Notes under the pieces: generated by a model
Databases searched by the model: none
The model's input: only the letters and a program-made list of their open reading frames with translations
Told to the model about the DNA's origin: nothing
Made by a program: the position numbers and the translations under genes
Part shown: one piece after another, positions 9,160 to 15,086 of the stretch
How positions within the stretch are numbered: the first letter of the stretch is position 1
Layout: each line of letters begins with the position of its first letter
Source of the DNA: Christensenellaceae bacterium
GTDB taxonomy: Bacteria > Bacillota > Clostridia > Christensenellales > UBA1242
Direction of reading: 5' to 3'
DNA: 64,000 nucleotides
NCBI GenBank assembly: GCA_031260975.1
Contig: JAISKJ010000003.1
Coordinates: 293,758 to 357,757, forward strand

Positions 9160-9471
9160 ATGGCTGTAAAAATAAGACTGACAAGACTTGGAGACAAAAA
9201 ATCACCATTCTATAGAGTGGTTGTTGCTGACTCTAGAGTGGCAAGAGACGGAAAGGTTATTGACAATCTCGGCACTTATAACCCGCTTAAAAATCCGGCT
9301 GAAATTGTTATTAACAAACAGAAGGCTGCTGAGTGGATTAAGAATGGCGCAGAGCCTACTGAGACTGCTAGAACTGTTTTGGTTAAGGCCGGCGTAATTT
9401 TGAAAAAAGACGCCAAACCTTTTGCGCCCAAAAGCGTAACTAAGGCCCGCAAAGATACCAAAGCAGAATAA
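9160..9471 (+). CDS. rpsP: Ribosomal protein bS16
   Basis: 103-residue small-subunit protein starting MAVKIRLTRLGDKKSPFYRVVVADSR, the hallmark of bS16. It has the usual NPLKNP and AAEWIKNGA blocks and a basic tail. AAGGAG precedes the ATG. Followed at 33 nt by khpA, the usual Firmicutes order. Confidence 0.97.
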   Translation: MAVKIRLTRLGDKKSPFYRVVVADSRVARDGKVIDNLGTYNPLKNPAEIVINKQKAAEWIKNGAEPTETARTVLVKAGVILKKDAKPFAPKSVTKARKDTKAE

Positions 9472-9504
9472 TTTTTGGTTGTATCTGAAAACAAGGAGAA
9501 TATA

Positions 9505-9732
9505 ATGGAAAACTTGGTAAAATATCTGGTTGAAAATTTGGTGGAAGACAAAAGTGCCATCAAGATTGAAACAACACTTGACGGCGATATGAACATAATT
9601 CATGTTGCCGTAGCCGAAGGAGACATTGGCAGAGTTGTGGGCAAAGGCGGAAAGATTGCCGGAGCGATTCGCACTATTGTGCGCTCGGCAAGTAAGCGCA
9701 CCGGCAAAAAATATGTTGTTAAGATAAACTGA
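9505..9732 (+). CDS. khpA: KH-domain RNA-binding protein KhpA (YlqC)
   Basis: 75 residues with a single type-II KH domain. The GXXG loop is visible in VVGKGGKIAGAIRTIV. KhpA forms a dimer, or a complex with KhpB/Jag, and binds many RNAs; it influences cell-wall growth and ribosome maturation in Firmicutes. The ATG at 9505 is preferred over 9475 because AAGGAG lies just upstream of it. Last gene of the ylxM-ffh-rpsP-khpA block before a strong terminator. Confidence 0.93.
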   Translation: MENLVKYLVENLVEDKSAIKIETTLDGDMNIIHVAVAEGDIGRVVGKGGKIAGAIRTIVRSASKRTGKKYVVKIN

Positions 9733-9749
9733 AAAATTCAGTCCTCAGC

Positions 9750-9783
9750 AAAAGGCACAGACAAAAAGTCTGAGCCTTTTTTT
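9750..9783 (+). terminator. Intrinsic terminator after khpA
   Basis: Stem AAAGGCACAGAC / GTCTGAGCCTTTT around AAAAA, followed by seven or more T residues. It ends the rpsP operon and explains why rimM has its own promoter. Confidence 0.9.
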
Positions 9784-9850
9784 GATTTTTTAGTTTGAAA
9801 TAACAGCCTTTGGGTATAGTTCTATTTTTTGTTTTTGTTTTTGTGTTTTT

Positions 9851-9867
9851 TGTGATAATATATAGGC
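9851..9867 (+). promoter_or_regulatory. Extended -10 promoter directly before rimM
   Basis: TGTGATAAT (9851-9859) is an extended -10 element that ends 8 nt before the rimM ATG. No good -35 box and no transcribed SD are visible, so a leaderless or one-base-leader mRNA is expected. Confidence 0.5.
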
Positions 9868-10359
9868 ATGATAGAGATAGGAAAGATTTTGAAGCCTTGG
9901 GGACTTAAGGGTGAGGTTAAGGTTAAGCCTTATAACGAAGAGGCTTTTCGGGACCTGAAAAAGATTTATATAGACCAAAAGACTTATCTTGTGAAAACGT
10001 CAGGTGTGCGAATGGGATATGCCTATCTTTTGCTTGAGGATTTTGACACGCCAGAAAAGTCGGAGATTTTTCGCGACAAAGAAATTTTTGCTGACAAAAG
10101 TGTTTTGGGCATTCTGGGTGCTGATGAATATCTTATTGGTGAAATGCTGGGGCTTTTGGTGGTGGATGACACAGGCGACGAGTGGGGCAGAATTGTAAGT
10201 GTTGAGCAATATGGCAGTGCTGATGTTTATACCGTTGTCGGACGTAAGGGCGAAAATAGATTTCCGTTTTTAAGTGACCTTGTCAAAAAGATAGATTTTG
10301 AAGAAAAGATTATGACAGTGTTTTTGGAAAAACTTGAAGAGGTTGTGGTATGCGGATAG
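9868..10359 (+). CDS. rimM: 16S rRNA processing protein RimM
   Basis: 163 residues. It helps mature the 30S head domain by binding uS19. The N-terminal beta-barrel has MIEIGKILKPWGLKGEVKVKPY, and a PRC-barrel at about 90-160 includes GDEWGRIVSVEQYGSADVYTV and the PFLSDLVKKIDFEE block. The gene overlaps the trmD start by 10 nt, which indicates translational coupling. Its own ATG lies right behind a -10 box and lacks an SD. Confidence 0.93.
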   Translation: MIEIGKILKPWGLKGEVKVKPYNEEAFRDLKKIYIDQKTYLVKTSGVRMGYAYLLLEDFDTPEKSEIFRDKEIFADKSVLGILGADEYLIGEMLGLLVVDDTGDEWGRIVSVEQYGSADVYTVVGRKGENRFPFLSDLVKKIDFEEKIMTVFLEKLEEVVVCG

Positions 10360-11018
10360 ATATTCTGACACTGTTTGTTGATATGTTTGAAAGTTTCAAG
10401 CATAGTATAATAAGCAGAGCCGTAAAAAAAGGCGCAATTGAAATAAACCTGATTGATATAAGAGCATTTAGCAATGACAAGCATAAAAAGTGCGATGATG
10501 CTCCTTTTGGCGGAGGCAGCGGTATGGTTATGACCCCGCAGCCGCTTTATGACGCTATAAAATCTGTCAAAAAAAGAAACTCGCATGTGATTTATCTCAG
10601 CCCCAAAGGTAGTGTGCTAAATCAGCAGAAGGTTCAGCAGCTCAGCAAGTTTAAGCATTTGGTTTTGGTTTGCGGGCATTATGAGGGCATCGACCAGCGT
10701 GTGATTGATTTACTGATTGACGAAGAAATTTCGGTAGGGGATTACGTTTTGACCGGCGGGGAGCTTGCCGCCGAAGTTTTGACGGACGCTGTAAGCCGTT
10801 ATGTGGACGGAGTGATTGAGAAAGGCTCGATTGAGGAAGAGAGTTTTGTGAGCGGACTTTTGGAGTATCCGCACTACACAAGACCTGCGGAGTTTAAGAA
10901 ACTGAAAGTACCTGAGGTTTTGCTAAGCGGTAATCATGCTGAGATAAAAAAATGGAGACAGGAGCAGAGCGAACAGATAACAAAGAAGAGACGGCCGGAT
11001 TTATTGGATAGTAATTGA
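10350..11018 (+). CDS. trmD: tRNA (guanine-N1-)-methyltransferase TrmD
   Basis: 222 residues. It methylates G37 of tRNAs with S-adenosylmethionine, preventing frameshifts. It shows the SPOUT trefoil-knot motifs: DIRAFSNDKHKKCDDAPFGGGSGMV, YLSPKG, CGHYEGIDQRV, and ISVGDYVLTGGELAA. Overlaps rimM. In related genomes the next genes are rplS and rbgA; here the downstream sequence is the severed rbgA leader and then a mobile element, while rplS lies at 19.5 kb. Confidence 0.96.
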   Translation: MRIDILTLFVDMFESFKHSIISRAVKKGAIEINLIDIRAFSNDKHKKCDDAPFGGGSGMVMTPQPLYDAIKSVKKRNSHVIYLSPKGSVLNQQKVQQLSKFKHLVLVCGHYEGIDQRVIDLLIDEEISVGDYVLTGGELAAEVLTDAVSRYVDGVIEKGSIEEESFVSGLLEYPHYTRPAEFKKLKVPEVLLSGNHAEIKKWRQEQSEQITKKRRPDLLDSN

Positions 11019-11034
11019 TGGGGGCGGATTTGCA

Positions 11035-11084
11035 ACGCCGCCATAGGCGGCGTCGGACAAGCTGGGGACATCCCCGCAAGGAGG
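11035..11084 (+). promoter_or_regulatory. Two GC-rich hairpins abutting an SD (native rbgA leader)
   Basis: The perfect hairpin ACGCCGCC ATA GGCGGCGT (11035-11053) and GGGGA CA TCCCC (11064-11075) are followed two bases later by AAGGAGG (11078-11084). The same hairpin-then-SD layout, including CCCCGCAAGGAGGA, stands before iscU at 30.8 kb. That marks this as host sequence belonging to the original rbgA start, now cut off by the element. Confidence 0.6.
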
Positions 11085-11089
11085 AATAG

Positions 11090-11131
11090 ATGGTAATTCA
11101 ATGGTTTCCGGGGCATATTGATAAGTTTTAG
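11090..11131 (+). pseudogene. rbgA: Orphaned 5' end of rbgA, left of the insertion
   Basis: Thirteen codons with an excellent SD read MVIQWFPGHIDKF and then TAG. The segment IQWFPGH is the invariant N-terminus of RbgA/YlqF GTPases. The intact copy at 15083 begins MKINWFPGHMTK. The match runs through TGGTTTCC (11102-11109) and then fades into element sequence. I infer that this is the native rbgA start, severed when the element integrated within those codons. Confidence 0.75.
11102..11118 (+). repeat. Left attachment site core
   Basis: A 17-bp left copy of the junction repeat. The mismatches with the right copy fall in the third positions of the Pro and His codons. TTTAGCCACC (11127) and TTTTAGCCACC (about 11177), and then AAGTGGCAT twice (11217-11236), lie just inside and may be integrase arm sites. 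Confidence 0.6.
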
Positions 11132-11225
11132 CCACCAAATATGGGTGTTTTTAGGCTGTTTTGCCCCTATATTTAGTGTTTTTAGCCACCTGTTTTTAAG
11201 AAAAGTTGCAAATTTAAGTGGCATT

Positions 11226-12284
11226 TTAAGTGGCATTGCTAAATTTACTTGCCCATTTTTGTGATTCGCTCCTTTCAAAGTCTGTTACATGAGTGTAAAC
11301 TTTGCGTGCCATTGTGTCATCGCTCCAACCAAACCAACGAAAATAAACACTTATTGGTATTCCGTTGTCCTTGCAATTCGTTACACAAGTGTGGCGGAGG
11401 TCTTTTAATGTAAACTTAATTTGTGATTTTTCTTTAATCAACTTAAAGAAGTTTCTTATTGTGTTTATTGTGTGCTTTGCAAAAAGTTTTTCTTCGCCGT
11501 TTCGGTTTGCAACCAATCTTTCAAGTATGGGTTTAAGCGGTGGCAATATTGGCATTGTTCGCCGTGAGCCTTTGGTTTTTGTTCCGTCAATATAAAACTC
11601 GTTATTTGCAAAGTCTATATGCTTTACAAGAACTCTATCTATTTCGCCAACTCTCATTCCTGTGTAAATGTAAACCATAATTATATCTTTTTCTGTTTGA
11701 TTGTCGGCAACTTCAAGCAATTTTTCAATCTCTGCTTTTGTTAAGGCTCGCCCTCGTTTTCTTTCATGTTTCACTTTTTCCACCTGTTCCATTACGCTTC
11801 GTCCACCTGTTCGGCTCTTGGCTTTTTCAAGTGCCAATTTCAAAGCTGTGTAAACACCCTCGCAAGTTCTTGTTAATGGGTCATTGTTTAATTTCTCTTG
11901 GATATAGTCAGCGGTCAACTTGGACAAGGGCATATCGTCAAAGGTTTTCTTAATGCGTTTGATAAAAGATACATCAGTTATCAAAGTGTTTTTTGCCAAT
12001 TCGCCTTTTTCGCATCTATCACCTTTGGCAAGTTTTGGCTCTCTAAAAGTTTTATACCAATGGTCAAGCCATGCAAATAAAGTAAACTCTTTTTCTTTTG
12101 TTTCCGCTTTTGTGGGTTTTAGTTTCTTCCTGTTCTTGTGTGCTTCTAAAAGCCTTTTGTGAGCTTCGGTTTTGTTCGCAAGACAGCAAATATACTTTTG
12201 TGTTCCGCAAGACAAGGTTATTCTTGCTTCCCACCCGTTGCGGTCAGGGCGATAAAAAAGTGAGCAATTTTTTGGTCTATGCAT
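11226..12284 (-). CDS. int: Tyrosine recombinase (phage-type integrase)
   Basis: 352 residues. It catalyses site-specific integration and excision of the element. The N-terminal part is a basic arm-binding-like domain (FYRPDRNGWEARITL), then a core-binding domain from about residue 65 (FTLFAWLDHWYKTF). The catalytic domain has TGMRVGE (Arg I), KDLRHTCVT (Arg II box, with Lys in place of the usual first His) and GWSDDTMARKVYTHV (Trp at the His/Trp position, Tyr nucleophile). AAGGAGG lies 5 nt before the ATG at 12284. The open frame continues upstream to 12479, but those 65 codons look unlike an integrase N-terminus. The gene ends just inside the left attachment site, as is usual. Confidence 0.9.
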   Translation of the reverse strand: MHRPKNCSLFYRPDRNGWEARITLSCGTQKYICCLANKTEAHKRLLEAHKNRKKLKPTKAETKEKEFTLFAWLDHWYKTFREPKLAKGDRCEKGELAKNTLITDVSFIKRIKKTFDDMPLSKLTADYIQEKLNNDPLTRTCEGVYTALKLALEKAKSRTGGRSVMEQVEKVKHERKRGRALTKAEIEKLLEVADNQTEKDIIMVYIYTGMRVGEIDRVLVKHIDFANNEFYIDGTKTKGSRRTMPILPPLKPILERLVANRNGEEKLFAKHTINTIRNFFKLIKEKSQIKFTLKDLRHTCVTNCKDNGIPISVYFRWFGWSDDTMARKVYTHVTDFERSESQKWASKFSNAT

Positions 12285-12558
12285 TGTGTCCTCCTTTTGA
12301 GAGGTGCAACTCACAACCAAATTATTTTTTGATATTAAGTTGTCATGGTTCATTGTGCCGTGATATTCAAGCACATTTAATTTTACCATCCTTTCAATAG
12401 ATTCGACAAATGCATAAGGCAAAAAATTTAGCATTGTGCTAATCGTTTTTATAACTTCATTTTTGCTTTTTCGCCCCATTTTTACCCCGCTTGCGATAAC
12501 TCGCTAATTCTGTATCCTCGCTGGGTTTTAAGGCGTGGGTGGTTCGCCTGTGGCTGTG

Positions 12559-13071
12559 CTATCCGCCACCAATTTTGAAAAAAAGATTGCCCCTAAAATC
12601 GCCCGACATAAAAAGGGCAATCGCATAGTTGCCGTCAATTTTTAGTTCAAAGAATTTGTCAATGATAGGGTAGTAATCATCGGGTTCAAGTGTGTGTTCA
12701 ATTTCTCTCTCGCATCCGTCTGTTTGTGTGCAAGTGCCAAATGCCTGCAAGATATTTTTAATCGTTTGATTTTTCATGCGTGGGTGCTTGCCAATTCCAA
12801 ACTTGGTTTCATGTTGCTTAATAAAATAATCAAAGATGCTAATTACTTCTTCAAGTGTAAAAGCACAATCGGCAGAGTTATAGCATTTTCGTATTTGCCC
12901 CACAAGATAGTTAAAATCAAACGGAGCAGGGAGCATAGACTTTATACTTAAATTACTAAATATATATTTATATAATATATCTAAATGCTTTTGTATTTCT
13001 TGCGAATTTTCTATCTCGGCAAGAAGACTTTTAATTTTAGTAAACTGCGTTTGTATTTCATTATTGTTCAT
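12559..13071 (-). CDS. Hypothetical element protein, 170 aa
   Basis: Unrecognised. The N-terminal 40 residues are amphipathic and may form a coiled coil (TQFTKIKSLLAEIENSQEIQKHLDIL). The middle has LEEVISIFDYFIKQHETKFGIGKHPRMK, and the C-terminus IDGNYAIALFMSGDFRGNLFF. No membrane segment or known catalytic motif is seen. The ATG at 13071 follows the stop of the preceding gene by two bases with a G5 run upstream, so the two are coupled. A replication or regulatory role is possible but unsupported. Confidence 0.6.
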   Translation of the reverse strand: MNNNEIQTQFTKIKSLLAEIENSQEIQKHLDILYKYIFSNLSIKSMLPAPFDFNYLVGQIRKCYNSADCAFTLEEVISIFDYFIKQHETKFGIGKHPRMKNQTIKNILQAFGTCTQTDGCEREIEHTLEPDDYYPIIDKFFELKIDGNYAIALFMSGDFRGNLFFKIGGG

Positions 13072-13073
13072 AA

Positions 13074-13601
13074 TCAGCAACCCCCAATTTTTTGGATAGT
13101 CGCCGCTTTGCCATAGTCAAAATTTTGACCACTCATGTTAATTTCGGGGCTTATTTGCTCGCAAGCATTTTGGTTCGTGTTTTGTCCTGCATTCTGCTCT
13201 TGCTTGCGTTGTGGGGCATTCTGTGGGGCGACGCAAGGTATTAAAAACAATTTGTGATAATTTTCACCAAACCTAAACCCTGTGTTTGTTCCGTTGCCAT
13301 AGTGTTCTATCTCACGAATCAAAACACCTGCATCGGCAAGGCGTGCGAAGATAATTTTTGATAGCGTAGTCGGTTTGATATTCAAAATTGGCAAGTCGTG
13401 TAAAATCTCGGCATACAAGCCGCCACCATAAATAAAACAGCGGTATCCGTTTACAAGTCGTATATCAAACCTATTAGAGACAATATTGTCAGTTATCCAA
13501 CGCAAAATAACAAGGTGGCTTGTCGTCAGTTTTAATTCAATGGCGGCGGCTTGCGAAAACCCTAAAAATAGTGTTTGTTCACTCACGGGCTTCACCCCCA
13601 T
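13074..13601 (-). CDS. Winged-helix-like element protein, possible replication or control protein
   Basis: About 175 residues. Residues 10-110 look like a winged-helix DNA-binding domain: LTTSHLVILRWITDNI, then LNIKPTTLSKIIFARLADAGVLIREIEHYG, a recognition helix and wing pattern seen in phage replication-initiation and plasmid Rep-like proteins. The C-terminal third is Gln/Asn-rich. The start is uncertain. ATG 13601 is used; GTG 13586 with GGGGGTG upstream is also plausible, and both overlap the end of the 63-codon gene. Function is inferred from fold only. Confidence 0.6.
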   Translation of the reverse strand: MGVKPVSEQTLFLGFSQAAAIELKLTTSHLVILRWITDNIVSNRFDIRLVNGYRCFIYGGGLYAEILHDLPILNIKPTTLSKIIFARLADAGVLIREIEHYGNGTNTGFRFGENYHKLFLIPCVAPQNAPQRKQEQNAGQNTNQNACEQISPEINMSGQNFDYGKAATIQKIGGC

Positions 13602-13770
13602 GAGTTTCGCCACTTCCCCTTGGTGATACCTTTTCAAGCTCGGTGGCGGCTTTGCGTTCCCACCATGCCGCTTGATAATCTCGCACACGCTTGCAGTTCT
13701 TGGCGTAGTATTGGCGTTTATATGCTCGCCGCAACTCTTTCGCCTTTTCTTTGATTGTCTTGTTATCCAT
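13579..13770 (-). CDS. Small basic element protein, 63 aa
   Basis: MDNKTIKEKAKELRRAYKRQ followed by a Lys/Arg/Tyr/Trp-rich helix (YQAAWWERKAATELEK). Short proteins of this composition are common in Firmicutes phages and integrative elements, with unknown function. AAGGAGG lies upstream of the ATG. First gene of the leftward operon that ends with the integrase; its 3' end overlaps the next start. Confidence 0.6.
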   Translation of the reverse strand: MDNKTIKEKAKELRRAYKRQYYAKNCKRVRDYQAAWWERKAATELEKVSPRGSGETHGGEARE

Positions 13771-13846
13771 GATTCAGAACCCTCCTTGGTTCTTAATTCT
13801 CATGGTTCATTCCGCATCGTAGACAACAAGATTTGTCCTATGTCCT

Positions 13847-13876
13847 ATTATAGTCTTTTTCCTAAAAATATGTCAG
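13847..13876 (-). promoter_or_regulatory. Promoter of the leftward integrase operon
   Basis: The minus strand reads CTGACA (13876-13871), 18 nt, TATAAT (13852-13847). Just downstream AGGACAT is followed by AGGACA, a short direct repeat that could be an operator. Confidence 0.55.
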
Positions 13877-13912
13877 TGTGTTGTTTTTCGCTAAAAAGTT
13901 AAGTTTACAAAA

Positions 13913-14072
13913 ATAGTATAATTATTTTAATGTGTGGGCTTTCAAAACTTCTGTTTTTGATTATTTGCAAACAAAAGATAGTATAACTATATTAAAGTTT
14001 GGCTGTTGTTAATTTTGTAATTTCGTATAATGTATTAAACAAAAAGCAGAAGTGAAAAGATAGTATAAACAT
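13913..14072. repeat. Three operator- or iteron-like ATAGT palindromes
   Basis: ATAGTATAATTAT (13913-13925), ATAGTATAACTAT (13978-13990) and ATAGTATAAACAT (14060-14072). The middle copy is a perfect ATAGT-ATA-ACTAT palindrome and the others degenerate from it. They sit in the 537-base gene-free stretch (13771-14307) between the element's divergent genes, so they may bind the element's repressor or replication protein. Confidence 0.5.
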
Positions 14073-14120
14073 ATATAAGTATTGTTTGCGTTTTCGCCAT
14101 TTTTATGGCATAATATAAAT

Positions 14121-14212
14121 GCGACACAAATCTCATTTTAATTTCTCTCACGAGGAATAACTTTTGGCTTTCTGCCATAGTTCCAAACTCGTGAGAGTGA
14201 GGTTTGTGTCGC
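14121..14212. other. Long bulged hairpin in the element (oriT-, origin- or RNA-like)
   Basis: Outer 15-bp arms, GCGACACAAATCTCA (14121-14135) and TGAGGTTTGTGTCGC (14198-14212), have one wobble. A 9-nt bulge lies on the left, then a perfect 10-bp stem CTCTCACGAG / CTCGTGAGAG (14145-14154, 14188-14197). Inner pairing is possible between GGAA..GGC and GCC..TTCC. No reading frame explains this conservation of complementarity. Candidates are an oriT, a single-strand replication origin, or a structured leader for the gene at 14308. Confidence 0.6.
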
Positions 14213-14222
14213 AACTTACCTT

Positions 14223-14278
14223 GGGAACATGGTGTTAGCACTTGTGCCGTTCCCTCGGGGGCGGCACATTTTATTTAT
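14223..14278 (+). promoter_or_regulatory. Mutually exclusive stems, attenuator-like
   Basis: GGGAAC (14223-14228) can pair with GTTCCC (14249-14254). Alternatively GTGCCG (14244-14249) can pair with CGGCAC (14262-14267), which is followed by ATTTTATTTAT. The two stems overlap and cannot coexist. The second looks like a weak terminator just upstream of the membrane-protein gene. Confidence 0.45.
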
Positions 14279-14307
14279 AAAATGTCGCCAATATACAAGG
14301 AGGCGGC

Positions 14308-14826
14308 ATGATAAAAGACAAAAAGCATATTGCGTGGTTTGTGTTGAGTATTGCGGGGTTCGTGTTGTTTGTGGCGGTCTTTGTTTTGTTTTCACTGAAT
14401 TATTATGGAGTTATATGGCAATCTCATTGGGATGAAATTCTTAATCAAATTGTTATAACGGAATATTCGGCTCGCTCATACTATCAAGCAGAGCCATACA
14501 CAATTTATATATTTGCTTTCTATCTTGTTTGGGCGATTGCTTCTTTTGTGTTGCATATTGTTGGGGCGATAAAGGGCGACAAGTATAAATATCTTAACCA
14601 TCACATTTCACGCATGACGACGCTTGCATTTTCATTTTTTGCGTTTTACTTAATCCTTACAGAAAGCATCAAAATATTAGAATCTATTGCTTATTCGCCA
14701 ATAAAATCTTATGAGTTATATAGCGGCTTTTGGGCTGTCTTGGCTACGATAATCGTTTTGGTTGCTGTGCAGGTTGCGGCGGCTTTCATGTTGAAATTAA
14801 AAGATAAAAAGATTGTAAAACAATAA
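14308..14826 (+). CDS. Element-encoded four-helix membrane protein
   Basis: 172 residues, unrecognised. There are four hydrophobic segments, at about residues 9-30, 67-88, 103-123 and 138-163, with a basic C-terminus (KLKDKKIVKQ). AAGGAGG precedes the ATG. It is the only rightward gene of the element and is preceded by the structured region. Exclusion, immunity, mobilisation or host-interaction roles are all possible; nothing in the sequence decides. Confidence 0.7.
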   Translation: MIKDKKHIAWFVLSIAGFVLFVAVFVLFSLNYYGVIWQSHWDEILNQIVITEYSARSYYQAEPYTIYIFAFYLVWAIASFVLHIVGAIKGDKYKYLNHHISRMTTLAFSFFAFYLILTESIKILESIAYSPIKSYELYSGFWAVLATIIVLVAVQVAAAFMLKLKDKKIVKQ

Positions 14827-15056
14827 CAACGCAAAAAGCCCCAATGTTTGAGGCTGTTTGCAAAAAATAATTTGGACATGATATTACACCTATTTTTTAA
14901 TTTTTATTGTGTTTGAAAATTTAAGATATTTTCAAGTGGCATAATTAGTGGCATGGTTTTTGCGGTTTCGGCTTTTTCTTTGATTCATAAGATTTATTCC
15001 GCACAAACCAAATTTTTAGTGGCGTTTTTGCCTAAAATAGTGTATAATTTCGGCGT

Positions 15057-15086
15057 ATGAATGATTGTAAAGGTGGCGAAAAATGA
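15057..15086 (+). CDS. Nine-codon leader peptide overlapping the rbgA start
   Basis: ATG at 15057 lies 8 nt after TATAAT (15043-15048) and reads MNDCKGGEK. Its TGA (15084-15086) overlaps the rbgA ATG at 15083. The GGTGG within it acts as the rbgA SD. The whole unit lies inside the element, which therefore supplies a new promoter and a translationally coupled start for the host gene. Whether the peptide is made is inference. Confidence 0.35.
   Translation: MNDCKGGEK

Noticed and set aside
9202-9603. A leftward gene over rpsP-khpA
   Set aside because: Antisense frame crossing two firmly identified genes, with no SD or recognisable product.
11365-12400. Rightward open frames opposite the integrase
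   Set aside because: Antisense shadows of the integrase gene: no SD and hydrophobic, family-less translations.
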